From the NCBI GenBank assembly GCA_963804595.1, contig CAWDQZ010000003.1, forward strand, positions 124,001 through 188,000: DNA of 64,000 bases, in the 5' to 3' direction. Source of the stretch: DASUPK01 sp963804595. GTDB lineage: Bacteria; Actinomycetota; Thermoleophilia; Solirubrobacterales; 70-9. The position numbers and the translations under genes are program-made. Below are positions 47,593 to 55,796 of the stretch, one piece after another; position 1 is the first letter of the stretch; each line of letters starts with the position of its first letter. Below the pieces are notes generated by a model, which worked only from the letters and a program-made list of their open reading frames with translations, made no database searches and was not told the origin of the DNA.

Positions 47593-47877
47593 ATGTATGC
47601 CCGTGCAGTCAGATTCACAGACGTCAGTCCCGACCGCATCACCGCGATCAACGAGCGAATCAGCCGCGAGGAGGGGCCGCCGGAGGGCGTGCCGTCGACG
47701 GGCTTCCAGCTCCTGGTCGACGAGTCCCAGGGCACTGCGCTCTTCATCGGCTATTTCGAGAGCGAGGAGGACATGCGCAAGGGCGCCGAGGTCCTCGAGG
47801 CGATGGATTCGGCGGACACGCCCGGTACTCGGGCGAGCGTCGACTCGTGCGAGGTCAAGCTCGAGCGCCAGATGTGA
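47593..47877 (+). CDS. Small ABM-like hypothetical protein
   Basis: A 94-residue protein with a strong ribosome binding site (GGAGGAGG) before the ATG. It reads MYARAVRFTDVSPDRITAIN, then STGFQLLVDESQGTALFIGYFES and ASVDSCEVKLERQ, a pattern of strands and helices consistent with the antibiotic-biosynthesis-monooxygenase (ferredoxin-like dimer) fold. No cofactor residues are seen. Function unknown. Confidence 0.72.
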   Translation: MYARAVRFTDVSPDRITAINERISREEGPPEGVPSTGFQLLVDESQGTALFIGYFESEEDMRKGAEVLEAMDSADTPGTRASVDSCEVKLERQM

Positions 47878-47916
47878 CCTCGCGGCCCCGCGGCGGGCCT
47901 GATCTAGCCTGCCGGG

Positions 47917-48651
47917 ATGGAGTGGCGCGAGCGAGAAGGGGTCCGCTGGCTCGAGGCTCAGCTGCCCGGAGCCAGGGCGGCCTTCTCGACGCGCGTCGGC
48001 GGCGTCAGCGAAGCGCCGTATGAGGCGCTCAACGTCGGGATCCTGACCGGCGACGATCGCGACGCGGTTCGCGACAACCGGACCCGGTTGGCGGGCGCGC
48101 TGGGGCGGGATCCGGCCGGCGTGGTGATGGCCCGCCAGGTCCACGGGTCGGAGCTGCGCGAGCATTCGATTGGCCAGGAACCGCGCATCTACGCCGATGT
48201 CGTCACCAATCCGGATGAGGCGGACGCCCAGGCGACCGGCAATCCGGACCTGACGCCCCTCGTGATGGTCGCGGACTGCCTGCCGGTGGCCATGGCGGGC
48301 CCGCGGGGAGTGGCGATGGCTCACTGCGGCTGGCGCGGCCTCGCCGGCGGGATCGTCGCCGAGACCGCCCGGGCGATCGACGCGACCGCGGCCGCGGTCG
48401 GTGCTGGGATCGGGCCCTGCTGTTACGAGGTCGGCGAGGAAGTGCTCGCGGAGTTCGAGGACCTCGACGGCATCGCCGGGGGACGCATGCTCGACCTGAC
48501 GGCGGTGGCTCGCGAACTCCTCGCCAGGGCGGGCGTCACCGAAGTGGAGTCGGCCGACCTCTGCACCAGCTGCAATCCCGAGCTCTTCTACTCCCACCGC
48601 CGCGACGGCGAACGGACCGGCCGCCAGGCCGGGCTCGTATGGATGGCGTAG
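47917..48651 (+). CDS. pgeF: Peptidoglycan editing factor / multicopper polyphenol oxidase family
   Basis: YfiH/PgeF family protein of 244 residues, proposed to clear wrongly made muropeptide precursors (L-Ser in place of L-Ala). Conserved segments are AFSTRVGGVSEAPYEALNVG, MARQVHGSELRE, the zinc-binding VADCLPVAM and AMAHCGWRGLAGGIV, and CTSCNPELFYSHRRDG. TAGCCT 6 nt before the ATG and no ribosome binding site suggest a leaderless mRNA. It heads the envelope cluster with yggS and sepF, the common Gram-positive order. Confidence 0.93.
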   Translation: MEWREREGVRWLEAQLPGARAAFSTRVGGVSEAPYEALNVGILTGDDRDAVRDNRTRLAGALGRDPAGVVMARQVHGSELREHSIGQEPRIYADVVTNPDEADAQATGNPDLTPLVMVADCLPVAMAGPRGVAMAHCGWRGLAGGIVAETARAIDATAAAVGAGIGPCCYEVGEEVLAEFEDLDGIAGGRMLDLTAVARELLARAGVTEVESADLCTSCNPELFYSHRRDGERTGRQAGLVWMA

Positions 48652-48653
48652 CG

Positions 48654-49286
48654 ATGGTGGAACCTGTCACGGACCTCGATGCGGGGCGAATCCGCTCGAA
48701 TCTCGAGCGAATTCGCGAGCAGGCGGGCCCCAGCGTCGAGATCCTGGCCGCCACCAAGTACGTGCGCCCCGGGGACATGGGGGCGCTCGCCGAAGCCGGG
48801 GTGGAGCTCGTCGGCGAGAACCGCCTGCAGGATCTCGAGGCGAAGCGCGAGCGCTGGGAGGAGCGCTTCACCTGGGACTTCATCGGCAACCTCCAGAGCC
48901 GCAAGGTGAAGCGGATCGTCCCCCTCGTCCGTCTGATCCATTCGGTGGGGTCTGACTCGGTGCTCGATCAGCTGGGCAAACACGGGCGAGACGACACCGA
49001 GGTGCTGATCGAGGTCAACCTCTCCGGGGAGGAGGGAAAGGGGGGAATCGAGCCCGCGACGCTCGACGCCTTCATCGACCGGTGCCCGGTGACGGTCTCC
49101 GGCCTGATGACGATGCCCCCGTTCACCGACCACCCCGAGGAATCGCGGCCCTATTTCGCGAGGCTGGCGGAGCTCGCCGGCGAGCGCGGGCTGACGCGGC
49201 TCTCGATGGGGACGAGCCAGGACTGGCCTGTCGCGGTCGAGGAGGGGGCGACGATCATCCGCCTCGGGTCTGTCCTCTGGGCGTGA
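48654..49286 (+). CDS. YggS-family pyridoxal phosphate homeostasis protein
   Basis: Single-domain alanine-racemase-like barrel that binds PLP and buffers its level; no enzyme activity is known for the family. The PLP lysine is in ILAATKYVRPGDM near residue 38. Other segments are ELVGENRLQDLEAK, WDFIGNLQSRKVKRIV and GLMTMPPFTDHPEE, and the phosphate-binding end is TRLSMGTSQDW and IRLGSVLWA. About 210 residues from ATG at 48654; an in-frame ATG at 48639 would overlap pgeF and is also possible. Adjacent to pgeF and sepF as in many Gram-positive bacteria. Confidence 0.93.
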   Translation: MVEPVTDLDAGRIRSNLERIREQAGPSVEILAATKYVRPGDMGALAEAGVELVGENRLQDLEAKRERWEERFTWDFIGNLQSRKVKRIVPLVRLIHSVGSDSVLDQLGKHGRDDTEVLIEVNLSGEEGKGGIEPATLDAFIDRCPVTVSGLMTMPPFTDHPEESRPYFARLAELAGERGLTRLSMGTSQDWPVAVEEGATIIRLGSVLWA

Positions 49287-49373
49287 AGGGTCGCGCAGCA
49301 GGCTTGCAGGCTTCATAATCGGGAAACATCAGGCGGCAGGAATAACCTGCGTCAAGCCGAATCTGAGCCTGAC

Positions 49374-49973
49374 ATGGCCATCAGGGACACATGGAGACGC
49401 GCGCTGGAGTACTTCGGCCTCGTTGAGGGCGACTACGTCGAGGAGGGCGAGTACTACGACGAGGGTGACACTGGCACCCAGAGGGCCATCGATGACACCG
49501 CCGCCCCTCGCGAGGCGGTCGGCTCTTCGCGCCGGCGCGGCCGTGAGGACGACATCGACGACATCTTCGGAGACGATGAGCCCGCTCCGCGCCGCTCCCG
49601 CGCCCGCGAGGTCGACGACACGGCCGAGGAGCCTCGTCCTCGCCGTGGACGACGTCGCGCACCGGCGGGCAACGGTGGCGGAGGCGGAGGCGGCGTCGCC
49701 TCGATGCACGTCGTTACGCCGCGGAGCTTCAACGACGCCCAGCAGGTGGCGGACGAGTTCAAGCGCTCGAAGCCGGTGATCATCAACCTCCAGGGCACCG
49801 ACCGCGAGCTCTCCAAGCGGCTGATCGACTTTTCCTCTGGAATGACCTACGCCCTCGGCGGAGGCATGCAGCGCATCGCGCAGGGCATCTTCCTGCTCAC
49901 GCCCGAGAACGTCGAGGTGTCGGCCGAGGAGAAGGCCCGCCTCCTCGAGGGCGGCTTCTTCAACCAGTCGTAG
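49374..49973 (+). CDS. sepF: Cell division protein SepF
   Basis: Z-ring membrane anchor that binds FtsZ and shapes the septum. The N-terminal amphipathic helix is MAIRDTWRRALEYFGLVEG, followed by an acidic and Arg-rich linker of about 85 residues. The conserved SepF core lies near residues 105-195: VVTPRSFNDAQQVADEFKR, PVIINLQGTDRELSKRLIDF and SGMTYALGGGMQRI. Length is 199 residues. It lies between yggS and proC/yggT as expected. A CATAAT near 49312 may be its -10. Confidence 0.93.
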   Translation: MAIRDTWRRALEYFGLVEGDYVEEGEYYDEGDTGTQRAIDDTAAPREAVGSSRRRGREDDIDDIFGDDEPAPRRSRAREVDDTAEEPRPRRGRRRAPAGNGGGGGGGVASMHVVTPRSFNDAQQVADEFKRSKPVIINLQGTDRELSKRLIDFSSGMTYALGGGMQRIAQGIFLLTPENVEVSAEEKARLLEGGFFNQS

Positions 49974-50039
49974 TTTTAGGGTCGCGGATCCACGACTCGG
50001 CGGATAGGGTCCCGCCAGTCGGCAGCCCGATCACAGGAC

Positions 50040-50301
50040 CCGGGTTCGGTGGGTTCGCAGGGAGCAACGGGAGGCACCGGGGGCACTGGGCGGACTGGCT
50101 CCCGGCCATCCCGGAGGGGTCGACGGCAGCACCGCACGACATCAACAGCATCGATGGCCAGGAGCTCTCCTTCAACGCCACCGTGCAGTACACGGACACG
50201 CCGGCGAACTCGCTGGCAAGAAGAAGTGCAAGAAAAAGAAGAAGCACAAGCACTCGGCCGAGTCCGCCAAGAAGAAGTGCAAGAAGAAAAAGAAGCACTG
50301 A
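50040..50301 (+). pseudogene. Decayed collagen-like surface protein fragment with Lys/Cys-rich tail
   Basis: Three pieces in different frames look like one broken gene. A Gly-X-Thr run (GATGGTGGTGRTG) is followed, in another frame, by APHDINSIDGQELSFNATVQ and TDTPANS, and in the third frame by GKKKCKKKKKHKHSAESAKK and a final KKKCKKKKKH before the TGA at 50299-50301. The tail matches that of the beta-helix protein at 13.4 kb, including the SA.SAKKKC linker. No start codon serves the whole. TAGGGT boxes lie upstream at 49977 and 50004. Either a pseudogene or a small gene damaged by sequence errors. Confidence 0.55.
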
Positions 50302-50337
50302 GCGGGCCGGGAGCGGCCTCCGAATAAAGTCCCGCCC

Positions 50338-51117
50338 ATGAAGCTTGGCTTCGTGGGCGCAGGACACATGGGCGGCGGGCTTGCCCGCGGGTGGGCCGCG
50401 GCGCAGGGGGAGCATGGCGCGCCAGAATCGATGTCGTTCGCCGATGCGGATCCCGACAAGGCGCGCGAGCTCGCGAAGGAGGTCGGCGGCGAGGCGGTCG
50501 AGGGCAACCTCCCGCTCGCGGACAACGTCGACTTGGTCGTGCTCGCTGTCAAGCCGAACGTCCTCGGCGAGGTGGCGCCGGACCTGATCCAGGCCGGGAC
50601 GCCCGTGATCTCGATCCTCGCCGGCACGAGGCTCGAGACGCTCCACGAGGCCCTCCCGGGCCTCGATCTGATCCGCGTGATGCCCAATCTGGGCGCCGAG
50701 CTGCGCCAGGGCGTGCTCTGTGTGGTCTTTCCGAAGGGCACCGACGATGCGCGCAAGCGCCGGATAACCCAGCTGCTCGGACTGCTCGGTGAGGTGATCG
50801 AGCTCGACGAGAGCCTGATCGACGCGGCAACGGCGATCATGGGCTGCTCGCCCGGCTACCTCGCCCTGATGGCCGAGGTTCTGGTGGAGGCGGGCGTCAA
50901 GGAGGGCCTGACAGAGGAGCAGACGACACGCATGGTCGCGAAGGCGATGAGCGCCACCGGCGGCCTCCTGGAGCTTCACCAGCCCGGGGCGCTGAAGCGG
51001 GCGGTCGCCTCCCCGGGAGGCATGACCGAGGCCGGACTCGATGCGCTCGAGGAGCGCAAGATCCACGAGATCCTGTTGGCGGCGGTCGACGCCTCCCTCG
51101 GTCGGGTGCGCGAGTGA
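50338..51117 (+). CDS. proC: Pyrroline-5-carboxylate reductase
   Basis: Last step of proline synthesis. The N-terminal Rossmann motif MKLGFVGAGHMGGGLARG binds NAD(P)H; VVLAVKPNVLGEVAPDL and VIRVMPN-type (here LIRVMPNLGAEL) segments follow. The C-terminal signature region is LKRAVASPGGMTEAGLDALE. Length is 259 residues. TAAAGT 7 nt before the ATG and no ribosome binding site suggest a leaderless mRNA. Its position between sepF and yggT is common in Gram-positive bacteria. The stop overlaps the yggT start. Confidence 0.93.
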   Translation: MKLGFVGAGHMGGGLARGWAAAQGEHGAPESMSFADADPDKARELAKEVGGEAVEGNLPLADNVDLVVLAVKPNVLGEVAPDLIQAGTPVISILAGTRLETLHEALPGLDLIRVMPNLGAELRQGVLCVVFPKGTDDARKRRITQLLGLLGEVIELDESLIDAATAIMGCSPGYLALMAEVLVEAGVKEGLTEEQTTRMVAKAMSATGGLLELHQPGALKRAVASPGGMTEAGLDALEERKIHEILLAAVDASLGRVRE

Positions 51118-51419
51118 GCTTCCTGCTCGCGATCACCCGCGACGACGTCGCGAACTACGTCAGCGCGATCTTCCTCGTCTACTTCATCCTGATCTTCATC
51201 CGGATCCTGCTGTCCTGGATTCCCCGGATGCCCTACTACCCGTGGCTGCGCGCGACCGTCGACTTCATCCACCAGGTCGTCGATCCCTATCTGAACATCT
51301 TTCGGCGGGTGATCCCGCCGATCGGCGCCGGCGGGATGGGCATCGACATCAGCCCGATCCTGGCGATCATCCTCCTGAGCATCGTCTGGCGCGTGGTTGT
51401 GGCGCTGATCGCCGGTTGA
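51114..51419 (+). CDS. YggT-family membrane protein
   Basis: A 101-residue integral membrane protein with two to three helices. It has the family segments ILLSWIPRMPYYP, PYLNIFRRVIPPIG and DISPILAIILLSIVWR. Homologues next to sepF have been linked to cell division and chloroplast-type membrane organisation, but the molecular role is unclear. GTG at 51114 overlaps the proC stop, and its own stop overlaps the TTG start of lspA. Confidence 0.88.
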   Translation: MSFLLAITRDDVANYVSAIFLVYFILIFIRILLSWIPRMPYYPWLRATVDFIHQVVDPYLNIFRRVIPPIGAGGMGIDISPILAIILLSIVWRVVVALIAG

Positions 51420-51889
51420 GCGACCGAGCCCTCGCACTGCTGGTCCCCGGGCTGGCGGCCTGCGGGCTGGTCGTGGCCCTCGACCAGGGCACGAAGGCGC
51501 TGGCGACATCCCTGGTCGACCGCGGTGACCGCGTAGAGATCCTGCCCTTCCTCCACATCGAGAACGTGCGGAACGAGGGGGTCGCGTTCGGGCTCGGAGG
51601 TGACATCTCCGCTGGGCTGATCGGAGTGACGCTCATCGTTCTCGTCGGCCTCCTCGTCTTCCTGGCGATGAGGGGTGGCGGGGGGTGGGGCGTCTGGCTG
51701 CCGGCGGCGCTCCTGCTCGGCGGTGCGCTCGGGAACCTCGCCGACCGGGTGCGCGATGGGGCGGTGATCGACTTCATCGACCTGCCGCTCTGGCCGACGT
51801 TCAACCTGGCCGACGTGGCGATCACCGTTGGAGTGCTCCTGCTCCTCCTCGACGTCGGGCGCTCGGAGAAGGGGCCAGAAGGGACGTGA
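51416..51889 (+). CDS. lspA: Lipoprotein signal peptidase (signal peptidase II)
   Basis: Aspartyl membrane protease that removes the signal peptide of prolipoproteins, such as the one at 31.7 kb. Four helices; motifs are VALDQGTKALA near residue 20, ENVRNEGVAFGL near residue 45, and the two catalytic Asp residues in GNLADRVRDGAVIDFI and FNLADVAITVG. Length is 157 residues. Start TTG at 51416 overlaps the yggT stop; the stop overlaps the GTG of the pseudouridine synthase. Confidence 0.93.
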   Translation: MSDRALALLVPGLAACGLVVALDQGTKALATSLVDRGDRVEILPFLHIENVRNEGVAFGLGGDISAGLIGVTLIVLVGLLVFLAMRGGGGWGVWLPAALLLGGALGNLADRVRDGAVIDFIDLPLWPTFNLADVAITVGVLLLLLDVGRSEKGPEGT

Positions 51890-52572
51890 AGCCCGAGGCC
51901 GAGCGGCTGATCATTCACCTCGACGACGACCTCGCGGTGATCGAGAAGCCAGCCGGGCTCGTCGTCCATACCGCTCCGTCGCACCGCGGCGAAACCCTCG
52001 TCGATCTGCTCGACGGAATCGCGGGAGGGGGAGAGGGGGAGCGGCCGGGCATCGTCCACCGACTCGACAAGGACACCTCCGGCCTGATGATCGTCGCCCG
52101 CAACGATCGGACGCACAGGGCCCTCTCCGCCACGGTGAAGCGCCGTGAGGTCCTGCGCGAGTACACCGCGCTCGTCGAGGGACACCTCGGCAGTCGCACC
52201 GGCACGATCGACGCTCCGCTGGGAAGGCATCGCCGGCGCCGGACCCGGATGGCGGTCCGGGGCACCGGCTCCCGGGAGGCGCGCACCCACTTCGAGGTGA
52301 TCGAGACCCTCCCTGCCGACACGCTCGTCCACGCCCGTCTGGAGACGGGGCGGACGCACCAGATCCGCGTTCACTTCGCCGCGATTGACCACCCGGTCGC
52401 CGGCGACCCCGAGTACGGCACGCCCAGGCGCCACGGGCTGGAGCGCCAGTTCCTGCACGCGTCGCGACTGGCGTTCGCGCACCCGGGGACCGGACAGCGG
52501 CTCACCTTCACCTCGGAGCTGCCGGACGATCTCCGCGCGGCGCTCGAACGCGCCCGGCGGACCGGCACCTAG
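51886..52572 (+). CDS. RluA/RluD-family pseudouridine synthase
   Basis: Modifies uridine in large-subunit rRNA or tRNA. The catalytic Asp is in GIVHRLDKDTSGLMIVARN near residue 55, and the later KEYTALVEG-type segment (here REYTALVEG) and ETGRTHQIRVHFAAIDHPV are typical. At 228 residues it lacks the N-terminal S4 domain of RluD, so it is closer to the short RluA type and its target site is uncertain. Adjacent to lspA as in many bacteria. Confidence 0.9.
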   Translation: MKPEAERLIIHLDDDLAVIEKPAGLVVHTAPSHRGETLVDLLDGIAGGGEGERPGIVHRLDKDTSGLMIVARNDRTHRALSATVKRREVLREYTALVEGHLGSRTGTIDAPLGRHRRRRTRMAVRGTGSREARTHFEVIETLPADTLVHARLETGRTHQIRVHFAAIDHPVAGDPEYGTPRRHGLERQFLHASRLAFAHPGTGQRLTFTSELPDDLRAALERARRTGT

Positions 52573-52574
52573 CG

Positions 52575-52622
52575 GCGAACGTCCCGAACTGTGCGCAGGA
52601 GGGGGTACCCCGGGACGTTCGC
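52575..52622. repeat. 12-bp perfect inverted repeat before rpsB
   Basis: GCGAACGTCCCG (52575-52586) and CGGGACGTTCGC (52611-52622) around 24 nt. It follows the pseudouridine synthase stop. With no T-run it is a weak terminator; an RNA element or binding site is possible. Confidence 0.55.
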
Positions 52623-52654
52623 TCTCTGAACCCAGCCATTTTCCGCTCAGCGCC

Positions 52655-52660
52655 TACAAT
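52655..52660 (+). promoter_or_regulatory. Likely -10 box of the rpsB operon
   Basis: TACAAT, the best -10 match in the 203-nt gap before rpsB; no strong -35 is seen. It leaves a leader of about 110 nt with GC-rich pairing potential, in which an S2-binding autoregulatory site could lie, though none can be identified. Confidence 0.45.
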
Positions 52661-52775
52661 CCCGCGGACTTTGCACCCAACCCCCGCTGAGAGGCACGGG
52701 ATGCTGCTCGGGCACACCCGGGTTCCCGCGGTCGCAGCAGGGCAACCGAACACCACCAAGCGATAGGAAGGTCAG

Positions 52776-53828
52776 ATGGCCGAGGTAGGCATCAGAGAGC
52801 TGCTGGAGGCCGGAGTTCATTTCGGCCACCAGACGCGGCGCTGGAACCCCCGCATGCGCCGCTTCATCTTCGGAGAGCGGGAAGGGATCCACATCATCGA
52901 CCTCCTCCAGACGGAGGAGCTCCTGAAGCAGGCGACCGACTTCGTCACCGAGGTGGCGGCGAAGGGCGGCGTGATCCTGTTCGTGGGGACCAAGAAGCAG
53001 GCGCGCGACTCGGTCGAGCAATGGGCCGAGCGCTGTGGGATGCCGTACGTGAACCGTCGCTGGCTCGGCGGACTGCTGACCAACTTCAACACGATCCGAA
53101 AGCGGATCCAGCGGCTGCACGAGCTGCGAGAGCTCAAGGAGGGCGGCCGCCTGGACCTGCTGCCCACCAAGGAGCGGATGTCGATGGAGGCCGAGCTGCG
53201 GAAGCTCGAGTACAACCTCGGCGGCGTCGCCGACATGCAGCGGCTTCCGGATGCGGTCGTCATCATCGACCTGAAGACCGAGGAGATCGGCCTGCGGGAG
53301 GCCGACCGCCTCGAGATCCCCATCGTCGGCCTGGTGGACACGAACTGCGACCCGACCCCGGTCGACTACGTGATCCCTGGCAACGACGACGCAATCCGCT
53401 CCTGCGAGCTGATCGTCGGGACACTCGGCGGGGCGATCGAAGGCGCTGCCGCGAAGTGGCGCGAGGAGGAGGCCCGCCGCCGCGCCGAGGAAGAGGAGCG
53501 CAAACGCCGCGAGGAGGAAGAGCGCCAACGCCGCGAGGCCGAGGAGAAGGCCCGTCAGGAGGCCGAGGAGAAGGCCAAAGCGGAAGCCGAGGCCAAGGCC
53601 AAGGCCGAGGCGGACGCCAAGGCGCAGGCGGCGGCGAAGCAGACCGAGGCGACTCGCGAGGCGGCCGTCGAGGTGCCGCAGCCTCAGCCCGAGGCAGAGG
53701 CGCCTGCGCACGACCGCGGCGGAGACCAGGCCGAGGCGAACCGCGAGGCGAGCGAGGAAATCCCTCAGCCGCCGCCGACGGAGGAGCCGCAGCCGGAGCC
53801 GGCGAAGAGCGGGGGTGACTCATCCTGA
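52776..53828 (+). CDS. rpsB: 30S ribosomal protein S2 with long charged C-terminal extension
   Basis: Core S2 spans residues 1 to about 228: MAEVGIRELLEAGVHFGHQT, VNRRWLGGLLTNFNTIRKR, GVADMQRLPDAVVIID and GLVDTNCDPTPVDYVIPGNDDA are all typical. The protein then runs on for about 120 residues of Glu, Arg, Lys and Ala repeats (EEEARRRAEEEERKRREEEE and similar), probably a long charged helix, and ends in a Pro/Glu-rich segment. Total length is 350 residues against about 230-260 usually. AGGAAGG precedes the ATG. The stop overlaps the tsf start. Confidence 0.96.
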   Translation: MAEVGIRELLEAGVHFGHQTRRWNPRMRRFIFGEREGIHIIDLLQTEELLKQATDFVTEVAAKGGVILFVGTKKQARDSVEQWAERCGMPYVNRRWLGGLLTNFNTIRKRIQRLHELRELKEGGRLDLLPTKERMSMEAELRKLEYNLGGVADMQRLPDAVVIIDLKTEEIGLREADRLEIPIVGLVDTNCDPTPVDYVIPGNDDAIRSCELIVGTLGGAIEGAAAKWREEEARRRAEEEERKRREEEERQRREAEEKARQEAEEKAKAEAEAKAKAEADAKAQAAAKQTEATREAAVEVPQPQPEAEAPAHDRGGDQAEANREASEEIPQPPPTEEPQPEPAKSGGDSS

Positions 53829-54442
53829 TGGCGCCCTACAAGCCGTCAGCCGCGGAGGTGAAGGCGCTCCGGGACCAGACTGGGGCGCCGATGATGGACG
53901 TGCGTAATGCCCTCAGCGAGGCCGAGGGCGACGAGCAGAAGGCGATCGAGATCCTCCGCAAGAAGGGCGCCGCGTCGGCGGCCAAGCGAGGAACCCGGAG
54001 CACCGAGGAGGGCGTCGTCGCCTCCTACGTCCATGCCGACGCCCGCAAGGGAGCCCTGGTCGAGGTCCAGTCGGAGACCGACTTCGTCGCCCGCAATCCC
54101 GAGTTCCAGGAGTTCGCCCGCCAGGTGGCGATCCACGTAACCGCGATGAACCCCGAGCACGTCTCCTTCGAAGAGATCCCGGAGGAGGACGTCGCCAATG
54201 AGCGCCGGATCCTCGAGGAGAGAGCCAGGGAAGAGGGCAAACCCGAGAACGTGATCGAGAAGATCGTCGAGGGCCAGCTCCGCAAGTGGGCCGAGGACAT
54301 CGTCCTCCTCGATCAGAAGCACTTCAACCAAGAGGTCTACGAGGGCAAGACGATCGAGGAGCTCCGCTCGGAGATAGCGGCCAAGACGGGGGAGAACGTC
54401 CGCATCGCCCGCTTCGCGCGCTTCGAGGTGGGGCAGGAGTAG
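53828..54442 (+). CDS. tsf: Elongation factor Ts
   Basis: Guanine-nucleotide exchange factor for EF-Tu. The N-terminal UBA-like domain is VKALRDQTGAPMMDVRNALS with the EF-Tu contact TDFV found in VQSETDFVARNPEF near residue 80. Length is 204 residues, the short form with a single core domain as in Thermus and cyanobacteria-like lineages, versus about 280 in E. coli. ATG overlaps the rpsB stop. Confidence 0.95.
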   Translation: MAPYKPSAAEVKALRDQTGAPMMDVRNALSEAEGDEQKAIEILRKKGAASAAKRGTRSTEEGVVASYVHADARKGALVEVQSETDFVARNPEFQEFARQVAIHVTAMNPEHVSFEEIPEEDVANERRILEERAREEGKPENVIEKIVEGQLRKWAEDIVLLDQKHFNQEVYEGKTIEELRSEIAAKTGENVRIARFARFEVGQE

Positions 54443-54447
54443 GACGC

Positions 54448-55203
54448 TTGGCCTCGGCTCAGTTCAGCCGGATCCTGCTGAAGCTGTCGGGGGAGGCGCT
54501 GATGGGCGATCTCGCCTACGGCACCGATCCCGCCCAGATCGAGCGGATCGCGAACCAGGTGCGCGAGGTTCGCGACCGCGACGTCGAGGTCGCGATCGTC
54601 GTGGGTGCCGGGAACATCTACCGCGGTCTTGAGGGGGCCGCGGAGGGGATGGACCGCGCCACCGCCGACTACATGGGGATGCTCGCCACGGTCCTCAACG
54701 CGCTCACCCTGCAGGACGCGCTCGAGAAGGTTGGGGTCGACACCCGCGTCCTCTCGGCGATGGCGGTCACCGAGGTCGCGGAGCCCTATATCCGCCGCCG
54801 CGCGATCCGCCACCTCGAGAAGGGAAGGGCCGTGATCTTCGCGGCCGGCACCGGCAACCCGTTCTTCACGACCGACACCGCGGCCGCACTGCGGGCGCTC
54901 GAGATCCACGCCGAGGCGATCCTGATGGCCAAGAACGGGGTGAAGGGCGTCTACACGGCCGATCCGTCGATCGACCCGGACGCCGAGTTCCTCCCGGAGA
55001 TCAGCCATCGCCAGGCGATGGAGCGCGGCCTGCGGGTCATGGACTCGACCGCGCTCTCCCTGTGCATGGACAACGACCTGCCGATCTACGTCTTCAACAT
55101 GGCCGACGAGCGGAACATAGATAGGATCGTCAGCGGAGAGAGGGTCGGCACCTTGGTGTCGTCGAAGCCCGCTACCGAGCCGGCTCCACGGGTGCGCACA
55201 TGA
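54448..55203 (+). CDS. pyrH: UMP kinase
   Basis: Hexameric amino-acid-kinase-fold enzyme phosphorylating UMP. Segments are RILLKLSGEALMGDL-like (here FSRILLKLSGEALMG), IVVGAGNIYRGLEG, ADYMGMLATVLNALTLQDAL, FAAGTGNPFFTTDTAAALRA and AILMAKNGVKGVYTADP. Length is 251 residues from TTG at 54448, with AGGA upstream. Lies in the conserved order rpsB-tsf-pyrH-frr. Confidence 0.95.
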   Translation: MASAQFSRILLKLSGEALMGDLAYGTDPAQIERIANQVREVRDRDVEVAIVVGAGNIYRGLEGAAEGMDRATADYMGMLATVLNALTLQDALEKVGVDTRVLSAMAVTEVAEPYIRRRAIRHLEKGRAVIFAAGTGNPFFTTDTAAALRALEIHAEAILMAKNGVKGVYTADPSIDPDAEFLPEISHRQAMERGLRVMDSTALSLCMDNDLPIYVFNMADERNIDRIVSGERVGTLVSSKPATEPAPRVRT

Positions 55204-55769
55204 CCATGGAGATGATCGACGAGCTGCTGGCGGACGCCGAGGACCGCATGCAGAAGTCCGTCGAGTCCACCCGCAACGAGCTCGGCACCGTGCGGACGGG
55301 ACGAGCCTCGCCGCACCTCCTCGACCGCCTGCAGGTCGACTACTACGGCGCCGAGACGCCGATCAGGCAGCTGGCGCAGGTCGCGGCGACCGACGCTCGC
55401 ATGCTGACGGTGACGCCGTACGACAAGTCCTCGATCTCGGCGATCGAGAAGGCGGTGATGGAGTCCGACCTCGGGCTGACGCCCTCCAACGACGGCAACG
55501 TCATCCGCCTGCAGATCCCCGAGCTCACGGAGGAGCGGCGCAAGGAGCTCGTCAAGGTCGTCCACGGCGTCGCCGAGCAGGGGCGCGTGGCCGTCCGGAA
55601 CATCCGCCGCGACGTGATGCAGGACCTCCGCGACCTGAAGAAGGAGGGTGACGCGGGGTCGGACGAGGAGCACCATGGGGAGACCGAGTTGCAGAAGCAC
55701 ACCGACGCGGCGATCGGCGAGATCGACACCCTCCTGAAGGGCAAGGAGGAGGAGATCCTCGAGGTCTAG
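55200..55769 (+). CDS. frr: Ribosome recycling factor
   Basis: Splits post-termination ribosomes with EF-G. Two-domain L-shaped protein with the conserved RTGRASPHLLDRLQVDYYG near residue 33, VTPYDKSSISAIEKAV, and GNVIRLQIPELTEERRKELVK. Length is 189 residues, normal, with a slightly acidic insert (GDAGSDEEHHGE) near residue 153. ATG overlaps the pyrH stop by 4 nt. Confidence 0.95.
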   Translation: MTMEMIDELLADAEDRMQKSVESTRNELGTVRTGRASPHLLDRLQVDYYGAETPIRQLAQVAATDARMLTVTPYDKSSISAIEKAVMESDLGLTPSNDGNVIRLQIPELTEERRKELVKVVHGVAEQGRVAVRNIRRDVMQDLRDLKKEGDAGSDEEHHGETELQKHTDAAIGEIDTLLKGKEEEILEV

Positions 55770-55796
55770 CTGCGGCTGGTCCTGGAGGTCCTCCTG

